Origin: Elysia chlorotica
Taxonomy: Eukaryota > Mollusca > Gastropoda > Plakobranchidae
Length of the DNA: 64,000 nt
Reading direction: 5' to 3'
NCBI GenBank assembly: GCA_003991915.1
Contig: RQTK01000107.1
Span: 62,001-126,000, forward strand
A model generated the notes under the pieces. The model did not search any database. It was not told where the DNA came from and worked only from the letters and a program-made list of their open reading frames with translations. Made by a program: the position numbers and the translations under genes. This document shows positions 44,403-57,700 of the stretch, piece by piece. Within the stretch, counting starts at the first letter, position 1. Each line of letters begins with the position of its first letter.

Positions 44403-44708
44403 AGTAAGTATAAATACGAGACAAAACTTTATATTACACCTATTACAATGACATAGTTACAGGAATGTATATTATTCTATGAATCATGACATGCGGAACT
44501 GTCCAGATTTCGACCTCCTGTAATTAACGCTGAGAATGATGTGACAGCGAGCTTGTTTTGACAGCGTGTGTCTGTGTCTGTGTCTGTGAACGCTGTGAAC
44601 ACTGTGAACACTAGACAGCGTAAGTCTAGGAAAACAATTCGCTGCACCGTTAGAATGCATGTGTTTTATCAGCGTGATTAGCACTGTCAAAACAATCCTT
44701 TCATTGAG

Positions 44709-44822
<114 letters not shown>

Positions 44823-45559
44823 AGTATTAGTGAGAAAAAATAGCGAGGGACCGTAATAGATTTCATTAACGGAATCAAAGCCGATTTGTACTGCCGCTCC
44901 CCTCCCATAAGTTTTCCAAACTCTGGCAGGAGGAAGTAACTTTACCAAGAGATATGTAACATCGGCGTAAGACATGGGTTGTACGTAAGCTTTTCAATAA
45001 TGATATAATCAAGCAGCCTTGGACCGAGAAAGATGGCGCCGAATGACAGCCCACCTCGGAGACGGGACGGCACAGCGATAGATAGATAGATAATCAAGTG
45101 CAGGCAGACACAAGGTATTTAGCAACAGCTTTCATCAAAAACAGCACACGAAGCTCTTGATACAGGAAACATGTGTGCTCATTCTCTTTCTGTATTGCAA
45201 GCAAGGCGGTTCAAGTCTATAGCGATAGCATCTTTCCACTAAGCATTGCATAGTGGCGCAATTACTTCTAGTCTTTAAGTTTAAAAGAAAATGCAAAGTG
45301 TGCAATCAGAAGGACATTTTTTTATGATTATCCTTGTTGGACATCTCTCACTTGTTGGAGAACTTCACTCCCTTCATAACCTCAGCATAGCAAAATGCGA
45401 ACCGGAAGGCAAAAAAAGTTTTGCTTATAATTGCCGATGAGGGCACACAAACCTAGATCTAATTATTACGAACCGACAAGATAAAGCACGGTTTGTTTGT
45501 TGTTGTTTTTTTTTGTAGCCTAAAGTTTTATCCAACAACATCAACACCCATTTTGTCTA

Positions 45560-45702
45560 ATGGGGGATAGAAGATTATTTAAAACAATGGCTATCGCATT
45601 TTGCTGGCACTCTGTGCGGATATACAGATTCTACGTACTGACTTTTCTCGTTGGCTTCTTGCTCCTTTGGATAGTATTCCTTCATCTACATATAACAGGT
45701 TT
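45560..45702 (+). CDS. Speculative first exon of a type II membrane protein
   Basis: MGDRRLFKTMAIAFCWHSVR, then IYRFYVLTFLVGFLLLWIVF and LHLHIT. A short basic cytosolic segment plus one hydrophobic helix, the layout of Golgi glycosyltransferase or sulfotransferase start exons. A gtttga donor follows ACAG at 45703. No second exon was recognised, so this may be chance. Confidence 0.2.
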
Positions 45703-46238
45703 GAAGAGCCAAATTATCTGTAGTTATAAGTCTAGGTTTAGATGTGTACTCTTGTCTATTTCACATATTTTAGGATTTAGTGACATGTTAATCAAGGGTC
45801 AATGTAACTGCTAGTGAATATGAAAACATAGCATAGTCAAGCCCGCTACTTTCGAAACCATTTCTTTTGAAAAATCGAACATATTCCTGTTAATCTAATA
45901 CTTTCAACCAAATTTCTGTGATTGGTCGACACAGCTTGAGTAAAGTTCTCTAGTGTTCATTCAAAAATGCAATGAAAACCCGATTTTCTCCAAAGTATAT
46001 TATTATCTACTCCAGCCGTTGTACCGCTGGTGTGTTAGAGAAAGTACGAATTTTGTACCCAATGAATTTAAAGACAAACTATTTAAATTGAGCACAGTCA
46101 TAATCTTAGCTTTCGCCGTATAGGATCCCCCAGGGGAACCTAGGAGACGTTAAACCCGGAGAGAGGGAGATAATTCTCTCCCTCCTTCTATAGAGAATAA
46201 ATCTTAGCTAAGATTCTTATTAACTACCTCAGCCATAG

Positions 46239-46400
46239 GGGGGCGCGATGGTCCAGGGGTAGAACATCGGCTTCCGACGCAAAAGTTCACCAGGCTAAAA
46301 CATACACCCCAACCCCAACCCCAGCCATTGTCGCTGGTGTTGAAAAATAAACCCAGTGTGTTCACCAGGCTAAAACATAGACCACAGCGCCAACTTTCTT
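46239..46400 (+). mobile_element. SINE family 1 head fragment with local repeat
   Basis: GGGGGGCGCGATGGTCCAGG to CGACGCAAAAG, then abruptly TTCACCAGGCTAAAACATA, which recurs at about 46361. Head only, truncated 3'. Confidence 0.75.
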
Positions 46401-46907
46401 CTTTGCTCACTCTACTTTAGTCTAGGCTCCTGCAAACCGCTCAGCCCATACCTCATGCAAGTTTTGACAGGTGGACCTGACATTGTCTGGGGTCACAGAG
46501 GCTGGCTGTTAGGTTTGCGAGGAGTAATTTTGTTAGCACATCGATTTTACAAGACTTTCTCTGGATAATAGAGAAAATTTGGTGTTTTTATCTTGATAAA
46601 TGTGAGTTTTAGATAAGAAAGAAAATTAAGAAAATTAGTTATTTTTAGTAACAATGTTTTTTTCAGTGATTTTGCAAAAAATTAATTATAAAAAAAAAGT
46701 TTAAGTATCAAACGTGTTTTTTTTTCGAAATTGTTAAAGCTTAAGAATTATTCTTTCTTTTGAACTTTATTTATCAGTGGAGTCATCATTTTAAATGGAG
46801 TCATCATTTTAAATGCTTATGATTATTGTCTAAAAGTTCTTTTAAATTTTTTTAGACAAGATTCATAAAGAAATAACGATGAAACATTCTCTCGAATATC
46901 ATAAACA

Positions 46908-47706
46908 ATGCTTAAACGAATATGTGGTGAATTGCTTTCAACACCAAAGCAGAAACAAAAAACCCCAAGAACATGTTTGTGCATAAACTCTAAGAGTGAA
47001 TTTCTCTTAATTTACGAATTAAATGTTGACCATGACAAAGATGACACAGACTCGCACTATCTGTGTAACAAGTGTTATTTCGCTATAAAAAACATTACAA
47101 AGAGACAAAGTGCCACAGCAGTGGAGAAAGCAAAGAACACTTTTAGAGAAAGCCCAATTGCATCTTCTTTAGACACAATCCTAAATAAACACAGAATTAC
47201 ACCCCAAGCATACCACAGTAGGTCTTTCGTGGGAAATCACTGTCACAAATATCTCCAGACACTTGTATCATGCACCCAACAATGCACTACCAAACCCATG
47301 CTCGTTGATGAAGCTTGTACCCTTCAGATTATCTACAACGATCTCAACAGTACATTAAGTGATGTCCACAAAGCTATACCTCATACACACAGCATCCCTC
47401 AAAACTCAATTCTAGACATAGAGAAAGCGATATCTAGATACTTACATGGTCACATACAGATGCATGTTCCCACGTAAAACTATACCCAAACAACACTTGT
47501 TAGAAAAACACTGCATTCCACAAATCAAACAGTATAAGCTAGGACTCGGCTTGGTAGGGGAACAGGGGACAGAAAATAGCCATCAAATGATCGCTGCCCT
47601 TGAACAAAGAGCACAGGGCATAAAAAATGAACTAAAGAAACTGAGACACATTCTTTCAGCCCATCTCCTGCAAGTAGCCCTGTCGCTCCACTTTCCAAAT
47701 GACTAA
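46908..47706 (+). mobile_element. DNA transposon remnant with RAG1 N-terminus-like protein (N-RAG-TP type)
   Basis: Frame one (46908-47477, 189 aa) begins MLKRICGELLSTPK, then FLLIYELNVDHDKDDTDSHY and LCNKCYFAIKNI. This follows the zinc-binding N-terminal region of RAG1 (CRICG..., VFRIDVKADVDSIHPTEFC, HNCW). It goes on to QAYHSRSFVGNHCHKYL. A second frame (47446-47706), shifted by one, gives IPKQHLLEKHCIPQIKQ and LGLGLVGEQGTENSHQMIAA, which is the H..E.H..P......G.GL.GEQG.E..H block of this invertebrate transposon family. The two frames fit one protein broken by a frameshift, and the stretch between the zinc domain and the QAYH block looks short. The first Cys of the CxxC pair is Lys. Terminal repeats not identified. 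Confidence 0.62.
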
Positions 47707-48640
47707 AACTCAACTGCGATTTTCAAACAGTGATAAAAACAGGGTTTTTTTGTTTCTTTTATTTCTTACCAATCTTATTATGAGACTATATGTATCACAA
47801 CGTGGTGTTATATTATTTGTTTTATGTAAAAAAAATTATCAACTGAAAATGCTGTTACGTCAAATTGTTGGAGTATACCTATTGCGCAGAATATGGACAT
47901 AATTATTATTGCAAATGGATTACACTGGATTATATTGCTGTATAAAATAAAAAACTGACAATGACTCCAATAAATGTGTTGGTGAGTGCAAACCTTTTTA
48001 CACTCCTCTTCACGTTCGCAAAACTTTTATTGAAATCTATCAATAACTTTTTAAGTTATCGCAATTTAAAGTTAATGACTTTGTGTTTCTAAAAATAGAA
48101 ACACATCACTGATCTACTTGGTATGTCTGAGAAAACTTTATTTGAGGAGAAAAGAAAAACATGGCATAGGTAATTAGCCAACTTCATTATTCTTTTGACC
48201 AACAAGTCAACATGAGCCACCAGTGTATTTTTTCAATATTTCAAAGTTTTATACACTAAAATATATAACTGTAACAGGCCTAGTGCCAGTGAGCTGCTCA
48301 GTGCACAGGTAGCCTGCCCTCTGACTCCGGCGTGACCTGGTCAGTGTAACTGGGTCAGCTCTGACAGGCAATCTAAAAGTTCAAGGCACTAACGCTGTGT
48401 AATGTTCTGATTGTTTAAGGCATTGTTCCAGTGACAAGTGTATCATAAAATAGTACAAGACATGGACAAAATGAGAATTTAAATCATTTTGAGTTGTGCT
48501 ATTTTTATGCGATATGCGAGTCATGCATCACGATTCTTGGCTATGTCAAGCAGAAAAAATTGATTAAACCAGCACTATTAAATTTGACAACTTTTCAGTC
48601 ACACAGTATAGTCAATATTCAGGTTGCACCAATAACTCAC

Positions 48641-48718
48641 TTGAACTGGTATGCTGAACTGATTCAGTGATCTGATGTACTCAATAAGGACAGCCACCAT
48701 GAACTTGTATTTGATATC
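48641..48718 (-). CDS. RMC1: RMC1 exon 16, last one found
   Basis: DIKYKFMVAVLIEYIRSLNQ, then FSIPVQ and a gtgagt donor. Human has HKFVIAVLMEYIRSLNQFQIAVQ. The donor shows the gene should go on (HYLHELVI in human), but no following exon was seen down to 31.5 kb. Confidence 0.93.
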
Positions 48719-51700
48719 CTACAAAGAAAGAGACATACTCAAGCCATCGCACATACAAAAAATAAAGCCAAAAAGAATACTATTACAAGTTAATTAATAA
48801 TCTATGTATGAATTTACATTGAGTACAAAACTTTTTAATTTCACTGTGGGCAGTAAAGAGGATATGTTTGAAAGAAAAAAAAAAGAGCCACTTTTCAGGT
48901 AACTTTGCCTTAGAGATCACATGCAGCTTTAATGTGATTATGGGGGATTCATAATTTAGTGAATTCTCTCCATTCAGAATTAGAAATTGTAACAGTTAGT
49001 ATATAATTTAAAATACACTGACATTTATTAGCACACAAAAAAAAAAGAATTAGAAAAACGAATTCCTATACTGCATACCTTGTATTCCTCAAACACAGAG
49101 AAAACATGTGTGAACATATCGGATTGCTCAATGACCACCTTCTTGTTATTTCCCCCTATTGATGCATCAGCTGCCTGAAATAAAAATTGTACATTAATTT
49201 TATGGCTCCTAAAAGATACCGTTTTGTTTCATCTTAGAGATTCCACTGGATAAAATACATCCAAGAGGGAGAAAATGATATCAAACTAATCCATGAATTA
49301 CTGCTTGAAAGAACGCATTTTGAGGATTATTAATGATTCAATATGTCTTGTTCTTAATCATTAATTACAGATTGAATCATTATATCTTACTTCAGAAGTG
49401 TATGATTCGGACAAGTACAGAGTGAACAAGACCAATTGATTGGTATGTGCTAGCTTTACTGGCTACTCAGTGACTGATAACAAGGAGTATGGATTACACA
49501 GTAACACACAAGTGACTGCCTGTCGCAGGGAACGTTTGGCGTCACTCGATAGGAGGTGGCTACCATTACCTGACAAGTAACAAATTACACATGTATAGAA
49601 TTATATCACAAGAAGTGCAAATGACAATCAAGCAGTGAAACAAAAAATGACTGCTTCTTTTAAATGACTTTTGTCAACAAAGCAAAAAAAAACAAACAAC
49701 TGATTTAATGATGCAGCTAGCCTTACATCAGCATCTAGGTACTGTTTGTAGATGCGATTCAGAAGGTCATAGACTCGGGCTAGAGACTGCAAACTGGCCT
49801 GATAGCCTGGGATTAGCATTTGAGCACACACAAACAAGATCACAGGCTTGCTATCTCTGCGGCACAGCAGGAACTGGATCAGGCGGTCCTGAAAGCAACG
49901 CAGAACAGATTTTAAAAAATAGAATTTGAAACCAACAGCATTAAAATATTCGTTTTGTTAAAAGTTGATTCATATTTTCTCTTTACTTGTGAGCTTAACT
50001 AAATTTTGGTCTTGGTTAAAAAAAAAACTACAAAAAACAAAAACAATCCTTTACAAGCTGTGATAGAGACTATATGAAGAAAGAGCATGGTGGAGAGCAA
50101 ATTTAATTTGAAGACCTGTCTTTAGTATTTACACAGCAAACTGAAACAGAGACACCAAAAAAAATATAACAATCCATTTTAGACAGCTGAAGGAAAAACA
50201 TGTTAAAACTTAAGTTAAAAGTTTTACATTTTTCTTGAAGCCAAATTGGGCTTGTAAGGTTATATTTGTCTAAGGCTAGCTGATTTTACATGTAATAGGG
50301 TAAATTCAACTTAAAGTTGTCTGCTAAGAAAGATGACATCTTCCACCTGAAGTGTGTAAAAATATGAGGAGTGTTTACAAGAAATGGTGCATACAATTTC
50401 AAATTAAGTCTGTTGGCAAACATAACTTAATCTGTTCTATTGGCAGATAAGCTTAAAAAGTATCCCATTCACTAGAACGGTTTGGCAATTTATTTAATAA
50501 AATCTCACACCAGATTTTGTACACATTCCCACTTAAATCCACACATAAAAGCCTCCAGATAATAAGTGATCAAACAGATGTTTTTGGCTGTGTTTGCTAA
50601 TTTCGTCCATAAAAACTTACTTTATCCGGTATCATAGTCACAAGAGGTTCAGGTTCAACTTCAAAGTCCATAGACATCCTTTAAACAATTTAAAGATTCA
50701 AATTTTAAAATATCAATGTTATAGTGGTTTAGAATACATGATGGAAATGTTGCAGAATGAAACTATTTAACATATAAATTGGTATTTATAAAGGCTTATA
50801 ATGAAGCTAAAAAAATTAATTATGATGAGGTGAGCTGAGCAGAAATCTTCTAAAATTATCATGTGAAACTTAAAGGAAAATCAGTCGAGGTGCAACCAAG
50901 GGTGCCCCTTCAGTTTTTAATCATGCCACAATTTTGAATTATCATATTTATACAAAGTTATTCTAAATCAAACAAGTTGAGAAATTGTATAGGACCTCTA
51001 CAAAATGTATTAAAGGCCAGGAAGAATGTGAGCATAAAATAAAGATACTAATTTTTTATGTGTATTAATTTGTTTTTCACCAGGTATATCAAGATAAAAA
51101 CACAACGCTTCACAATCCAATATAAATTAAAAAAAAATATAGCCTTCTTTGCCAAAAATATGTGAAAGTAATATGACAAAAGAGAAGAGATAGTATTTGG
51201 AAGGTTCTATAAGATTTGCTTATTTAGATCTGAGTTCTTAATAACAGTATTTTTTAAAATCTATTTTTTTTATAAAGTAATGACATTTTACCTAGTTTGG
51301 CATCTATGACAATATCAGGTTGAAACACAATCCAGTTTGCAGAATCTTGGACATGCTAAGGTAAAAAATGTCTATGGCATTATTAGGTCATGATGATACT
51401 GACAACAACAACAAAATAACGATACTAGACCACAAACGTAATCAGGGAAAAACAAAAACACAAAAGGAAAACAAAATTTAATGAAAAAAAAAACTTGAAG
51501 GTCTCTAAGAAAAGAAAACAAACAGAAACAAATTTGAAAATATTCGGTACGTTTTGAAAATCTTGATAGCAGATTGACAATGAAAATCGATACTTGAGAT
51601 ACCGATAGTATCAGTACAAAAACACAGGTTTGGTCCTTCTTATCTGACAGCCACTGTGGAAGCCAAAATTAGATTTTTTTTTCCTCTTTTTCTGACCAAA

Positions 51701-54700
51701 CAAATTTTAAAATTTTTTTCATCAAATGGGTGCATGATTGGCGGGAAACGGGAATGGTAACGAGTGAGCAGAAATTTTTCCGCCGAGAGCAGGAAGTTGA
51801 CAGGTCTGACAGTTTCTTACGCAGATTTTAATGCCAAGAACATGTTTTTAGACATGTAAGACGAATTGTTAAAAAAAAAACATTTCACAGAGACAGTATG
51901 TTCTTAGGCAGCAATTTATTATATGGAGAATACTGTAACAGCAATAAAAATTGATCTAGTAATAACAAAAAAGAAGAAGAATAACAGCAACAAAAGGGAG
52001 TAGACTGAGGAAAAGGAGAAGAATGAGAATATTTGACAGCTTTACATTTAGACTTAGATGGAGGGATATGAATATATTCTCTGTTCACAAAAGGATACAA
52101 AGTTCACAGTTGTATTCTGTTTTGTCTGTGCCAGCCTGCATATTGACAGCTGTAAAAATTTGCCAAAACAAGAATTAAGATTTAAAAAAAGGCAGCTGAT
52201 GAGTCCACATAGTGAATAGAGTTCGTTAAACTATCAAATAGAATGGGTCTTGTTGGAAATGATTATGATATTGAAAACAACAAAAAACGTAATGATAAAA
52301 ACTGTTCTCCACAAAAGATAAAACAATCCAGTGAATCATATTTTACAATAATTTAATATTTACTATTTTTGAGGGTTAGGATAGTTAAGACATTTTATAG
52401 TTTATTCTGTAGATCAATGAACACCCCATGAGTATGAATAAAAAAAACGCATGCCATTTAAACTGAAAATTAAAAAAAAATAAGGATTGAAGTATCTATT
52501 GACATTTTAGTCCAAATTATGCAAAAGTTAACAGATAGTTATAATATCAGTAAGGATAGTTTAATATTTTTTTGAAAAAAAGTAAGAAATATAGACTACT
52601 TACATGGAAGAAGTAATTTGAAGGGTTTTATGCCTAATGCAGGCAATACAGGGTGGTGGTATGTCACATAACCATCTGATTTCCCCTCCAGCCTGATGTC
52701 AAATATCACTGAAGTCTAACAAAACAAAGCAAGGAAGAGAACCAAGGTGATGGTTGTGTCAATCAATGTATGTGACGATTCTGAGTTTTAAATAGCATAA
52801 TCCTTTTGCACATATTATTGCATTACAAAAATTAAGTTATAATTTTAATTTGCAGATCACACTTTATGTTGTGAATGGCAATTTATACAGCCCAAAAAGC
52901 AGCACCTTAGTTTTCCTCCAGGTAGTGGGTGGATCGGTGATTAATCACTTGTCAGGCGCTTACAGCAGCGTGTGCCCGGACATTATTGTACACTTCGCAA
53001 AAATTTGACAATTACATCTTTTTCTTTGTTTTTGCAAGACACAATCTCTGGTCTTACTAACTGGCATTTTCTTTAATAGCAAAGTATAACAAACTTGAAA
53101 GTGCATTTAGAGAGCTAGAGGTTCACGTCAGAATTGCACACTCAAGAACTGTGCCAGCAGAAACATCATAATTAGCATCACTAAATTTACAACACTATCA
53201 ATTAGGAAACACCTTAAGGACAGAGTGATACCAAAACAACACATTTTAGAGACACACTGTGTTCCCTGGATCAGGAGATCCGGGTTTGGTTTGATTTTAC
53301 ATGGTGATCAAAGAGGCCAGCTCATTCATGCCTCTGTGGCAAAACTGGAGAGGAGAGGAGCTGCAGTTCGGAACATTGAAAAACAGTTACAAATAATTAC
53401 AACACCTCCAAGCTCCAAATTCCTTCAGAGATCTTAGCTCAAGGTCCGCCCCTTAAAAAACCATAAGACATAGTAGGCGTAAAAGTGAGACTTGCCTATA
53501 AACCAGGAAAATGTAATTAAAAAGCAACTATACGCTTCTTTTAAAAATTTGACTCTTTGATTTATAAAGCTTTTTCTCAAGTATTTGTGGACTCAAAAGC
53601 AGTGTTCAGCAATGACTAACCTGTACTAGCATTGTAGCGAGTACTAACAGGGATTTAAGAAGGAGTACATAAAGACAAATCTAAGGCGGATATACTTACA
53701 CAGAATTTAAGACCCCATTTTAAAAAATTATTTTAGCTTCGCTCATGCCGTTCGGTTAGTGTCAACATATATATGTAATCTACTAATAAAATTGCAGAGA
53801 TATTGACAGTGTCGGTTTTGAGAATCACTTGGGAAAAACTAACTAAATTGCCGCTTTCATACAACCGTGTGTGACATAGTTTGCAACTTAGTTTAACAAC
53901 TATTAATAAATACAATTTTACTAACCTTTGAAGCCTGATGATGAACCATGATCAGATTGTCAACAACATTCACAGCAAAACGACCACTCATGTCAAGCTT
54001 TAAGATGTCTGTCTTTTTGGCTGGACCTTCTCTGTACAAATTTGCCAGAAACGAAAAATTGGGTACAAAATGTATATTTATAGCTTAGGAAATGTCTAAG
54101 ACTCCTTAACAGACTTAACAACACAAAACTAAGTGAACTTATTGCAAATTAGAGCAAAAACCAATAATCAAGAACAATAGGTAAAATAACAGCTCAACAT
54201 GGCACAATCTAATGAAAAGCAAATAGATTTATTTTACAAAACAAAAATATATCCATAAATTGCAGCATACTTTTGCAGTTGATAGAGAACAATTTCAGCT
54301 CCACATGATGCACTCTGTGGATGCCTTAGAAAAACAATGTACAGAATTTCATATCTGGGGAAAATAAAAATGGCATAAGAATGTATGATAAGTTTTTGAA
54401 GAAAATAATTTCCTATTTCTAACAAAATATGAACATTATGATACGCAAAAAATGTAATCTTAGTCTCAACAAAACTTATTATTCTTTATGTTTGAGTATG
54501 ATACTTCAACAAAGTAAATGCAGAAATAGAAAGATAGTCTCACATGACAGCAACAAGGACGTCTCTATCAAAAAGGGAAAGTTTGGGAGGCTTGGGAACG
54601 ACCGGCAAGTCAACCTCAAACTTGGGTAGCCTTGTAATGATTCCAGGTTGCTGAGGAAATAAATTGAAAGGTTACAGTGGATATTTTAGCATATCAGAAA

Positions 54701-57700
54701 TGATAACATCAACAAAAATGGCTTGGGGTTCATTAAGGTACTAGCCATTTAACTTTATATTTCACTCATCCTCATCTCTTTCGTATATCCAACTTAATCA
54801 AATTCCCTCTTATTTATATTCAATAGGTGAAGCCATAAACTCTTGTTTTAATTTGTGAAAACCACAGTAACTAAAAAGAAATGCCATTAACATGAAATTG
54901 CACTTTTGCTTCTTTTTTTTTTTAATGAAAGAAAATTGAAATTGCACTTATTAATAGAATAAAAATTATGCATTGAATAGCTTATGTAAAAAGTGAATGC
55001 AACGATGAGGAAAACTGGAAACAAAACTAAAGAATTAAAAATGGCAAAGAATTACCTTAAACTGGAAAGGGTGAAGTACATTACCAAGGGTACTTGATGA
55101 AATTAGAAGAAGACTGCTGTTGGCCTGAAAACAATGTATTCTTTCATGTAATAAGTGATAATGTCATACAAAAGATGATTATTTTTTAACAAACATAAGA
55201 ATAAATTGGGTTTGGTAAAGTTTACTGCTTGCTTAAATTGAACTATTTGAAATAAACTGTAACTCACTTAAGAGCAATACATTTTTAAGGACCATAAATT
55301 GTGATTTCAATATAATATGACTACTTGTCTCCTTTAGGCACGAATTGCAGCTGTTCAGTTGATTTAAGTTACTTACCATCCAAAAGTACCAATTGATCTG
55401 AAGACTCAAAGTTTTGAGTCTTTTCAGTGTTCTCTTCTCAGGAATTACCTGCATGGAAAAACAGTTCAGAAACATAGCAAAATTAGGTGTACTATCAATG
55501 TATTCAAAGATTATTCCTAAAACGCTTCTAAATAAAATAAAGTGAAATAGAATGTAAGAAAGCAAGAATTATCCAAATACTGTGCTTTTATTAATTTGAA
55601 TATATCCTTTACTAGCTCAATTTTATTATTACTTAAGAGCACATCATTCATCAATTCCAATCACACAGTATGGCTAATTATGATGATCCAATTTTGCGTA
55701 CTAACTCTAATAACAAAAACATAGTTTGAAAATGAAATATTAAATAGCTTCTTTAATGATAATTCTCTAATAGAACTGCCGATTTTCAAACATCTTTAGA
55801 AATTACAACAAAAAGGAATGAATTATTTGTAAAAACTTTCGTCGATAGAAGTAAATGTGACACAAGTCTACAATAATATGAAAATATAATAAGATTAATA
55901 AACTTTATTTTTACAGCACTCTACCCAAAACATACTTAGGCTCAGAGCATTTTTACAATAAAAATACACGCTGTGCATTCAAATAAAAATAGTAAAATAT
56001 TTATAGATATACGCTTAATAACAATGATAGTTTTAGCAAAGCATTAGTGTAATACTAAATTAACATAATAAAAATACATATAAACTTTAATAACAATTTT
56101 TAAAACTTTAAACATATTTTCACATATCAGTGTAATACAATAAGATATAAATAAAATTCCATTCCATTTCCTTCTCACTCATACGGAAATAGATAGAAAG
56201 GGTTTTAGACGATTTCGAAATGTCTGTCACAAAAAGTATGTTTTAGCTTAGATTTAAATTTTGATTAGGAATCTGAATTGTTCAAATCTGCTAGAAGATT
56301 GTTCCAAACATCAGCACTCTGGTATGACAAGGCTTGTTTGCCATATACTTTTAAATTTACTTATAGTTTTACAAGCAGGTTGGAGCTTGCAGATCTATGG
56401 TTTCTGCTGGGAACATAATTATGTCGTGACCAATTCTCTCAAGTAAATAAGAAAATTTGGATCATAAAGACAATGGAAAGTGATAGATGCTATCTTATAA
56501 GTAATTCTATGACAAATATAAGTTAGGACTGAGCTAAGATTGTTCAGGATTGCTTTAGTTGTAAATCTATTGACATAAATTTTACCTCTACATACATTCT
56601 AATAAGATTAAAGTAATGTGTTACCTGGTAATGCTCTAATCCTGTGCTTGTAATAAATACTATCTCACAGACATTTGTCCACACAAACCCTCGAATTTCT
56701 GTTGCCTCTCCCTGGAGAAATACAACAACAACAAAAACCAATGTGATATCAATTGAAAGCTCACGACAGTATCAGCTTGTTCTTTTTATCTATCAACTTT
56801 TATCACTTTATCTTAATTTTAAAATCGAGCAATAATTACTACATAAAAAACAACATAATAACTATTATTTATTGAAGTTGATTTTTTTACTTAAAATAAA
56901 GATCAATTGGGTAAACAGAAGTTAACATGAAGGTGCATATTTTTTTTAACAATAGCTTTAAGTTAATTTGGGCAATGTTTACATTTTTTTTTCAATAAAG
57001 GAAGGAGTGCAGAAGGCTCAAATACTCATTTTGACTTATCACAAAGTGGAGATCCACAGAGATCTCTGATGTACAGACAAAGGTACAGAACATGACATAT
57101 GATTGCTGTTATGCTTACAATAGATATTGCTATTATATGTATTTTATTACTTGTTTTTACCTTGCAAGACTGTGAGTATTCCTGCTGATCTGTGCTCATA
57201 TCTTCTTGGAAGTTAAGAAATTCCTGAAATTAAAAAGACAAATAAATAGTACTGAGTTTGCTTGAAAATCTGCCCAATGAAACATTAAAACAAAGATAAA
57301 GGGTATGTACACTTATGTCATTTCATTTACATCATAATTCAAATAGATATGAAACCGCATTTAAGCGCAACCAGTTACAAAAACACTAAGAGGGAGGGTA
57401 TGTTAGTTGGGAACATTCGGTTCCATTTTAAGAACCCTGGTTCAATTCCCCTATCAGACTGCCTTATCTTTTATTGACTGGATTGGTGACACTAAATATG
57501 ACCAGCCCAGTCTTGAGTATATCACTCTCGGGTCTCATCAATGTATATAAAGGGTCATCCTTAGAAACCCAGGAAATGTTTTAAAAAACTAAGAGAGAGG
57601 TTTGCATCCTTTAATTAGAGATTTTGTTTGCGTTTATCATAAAAAAAGCCATGGCCATTCTGTTAACTACAGTTAAGTCTATACTGCTAAAAAGAAAACC

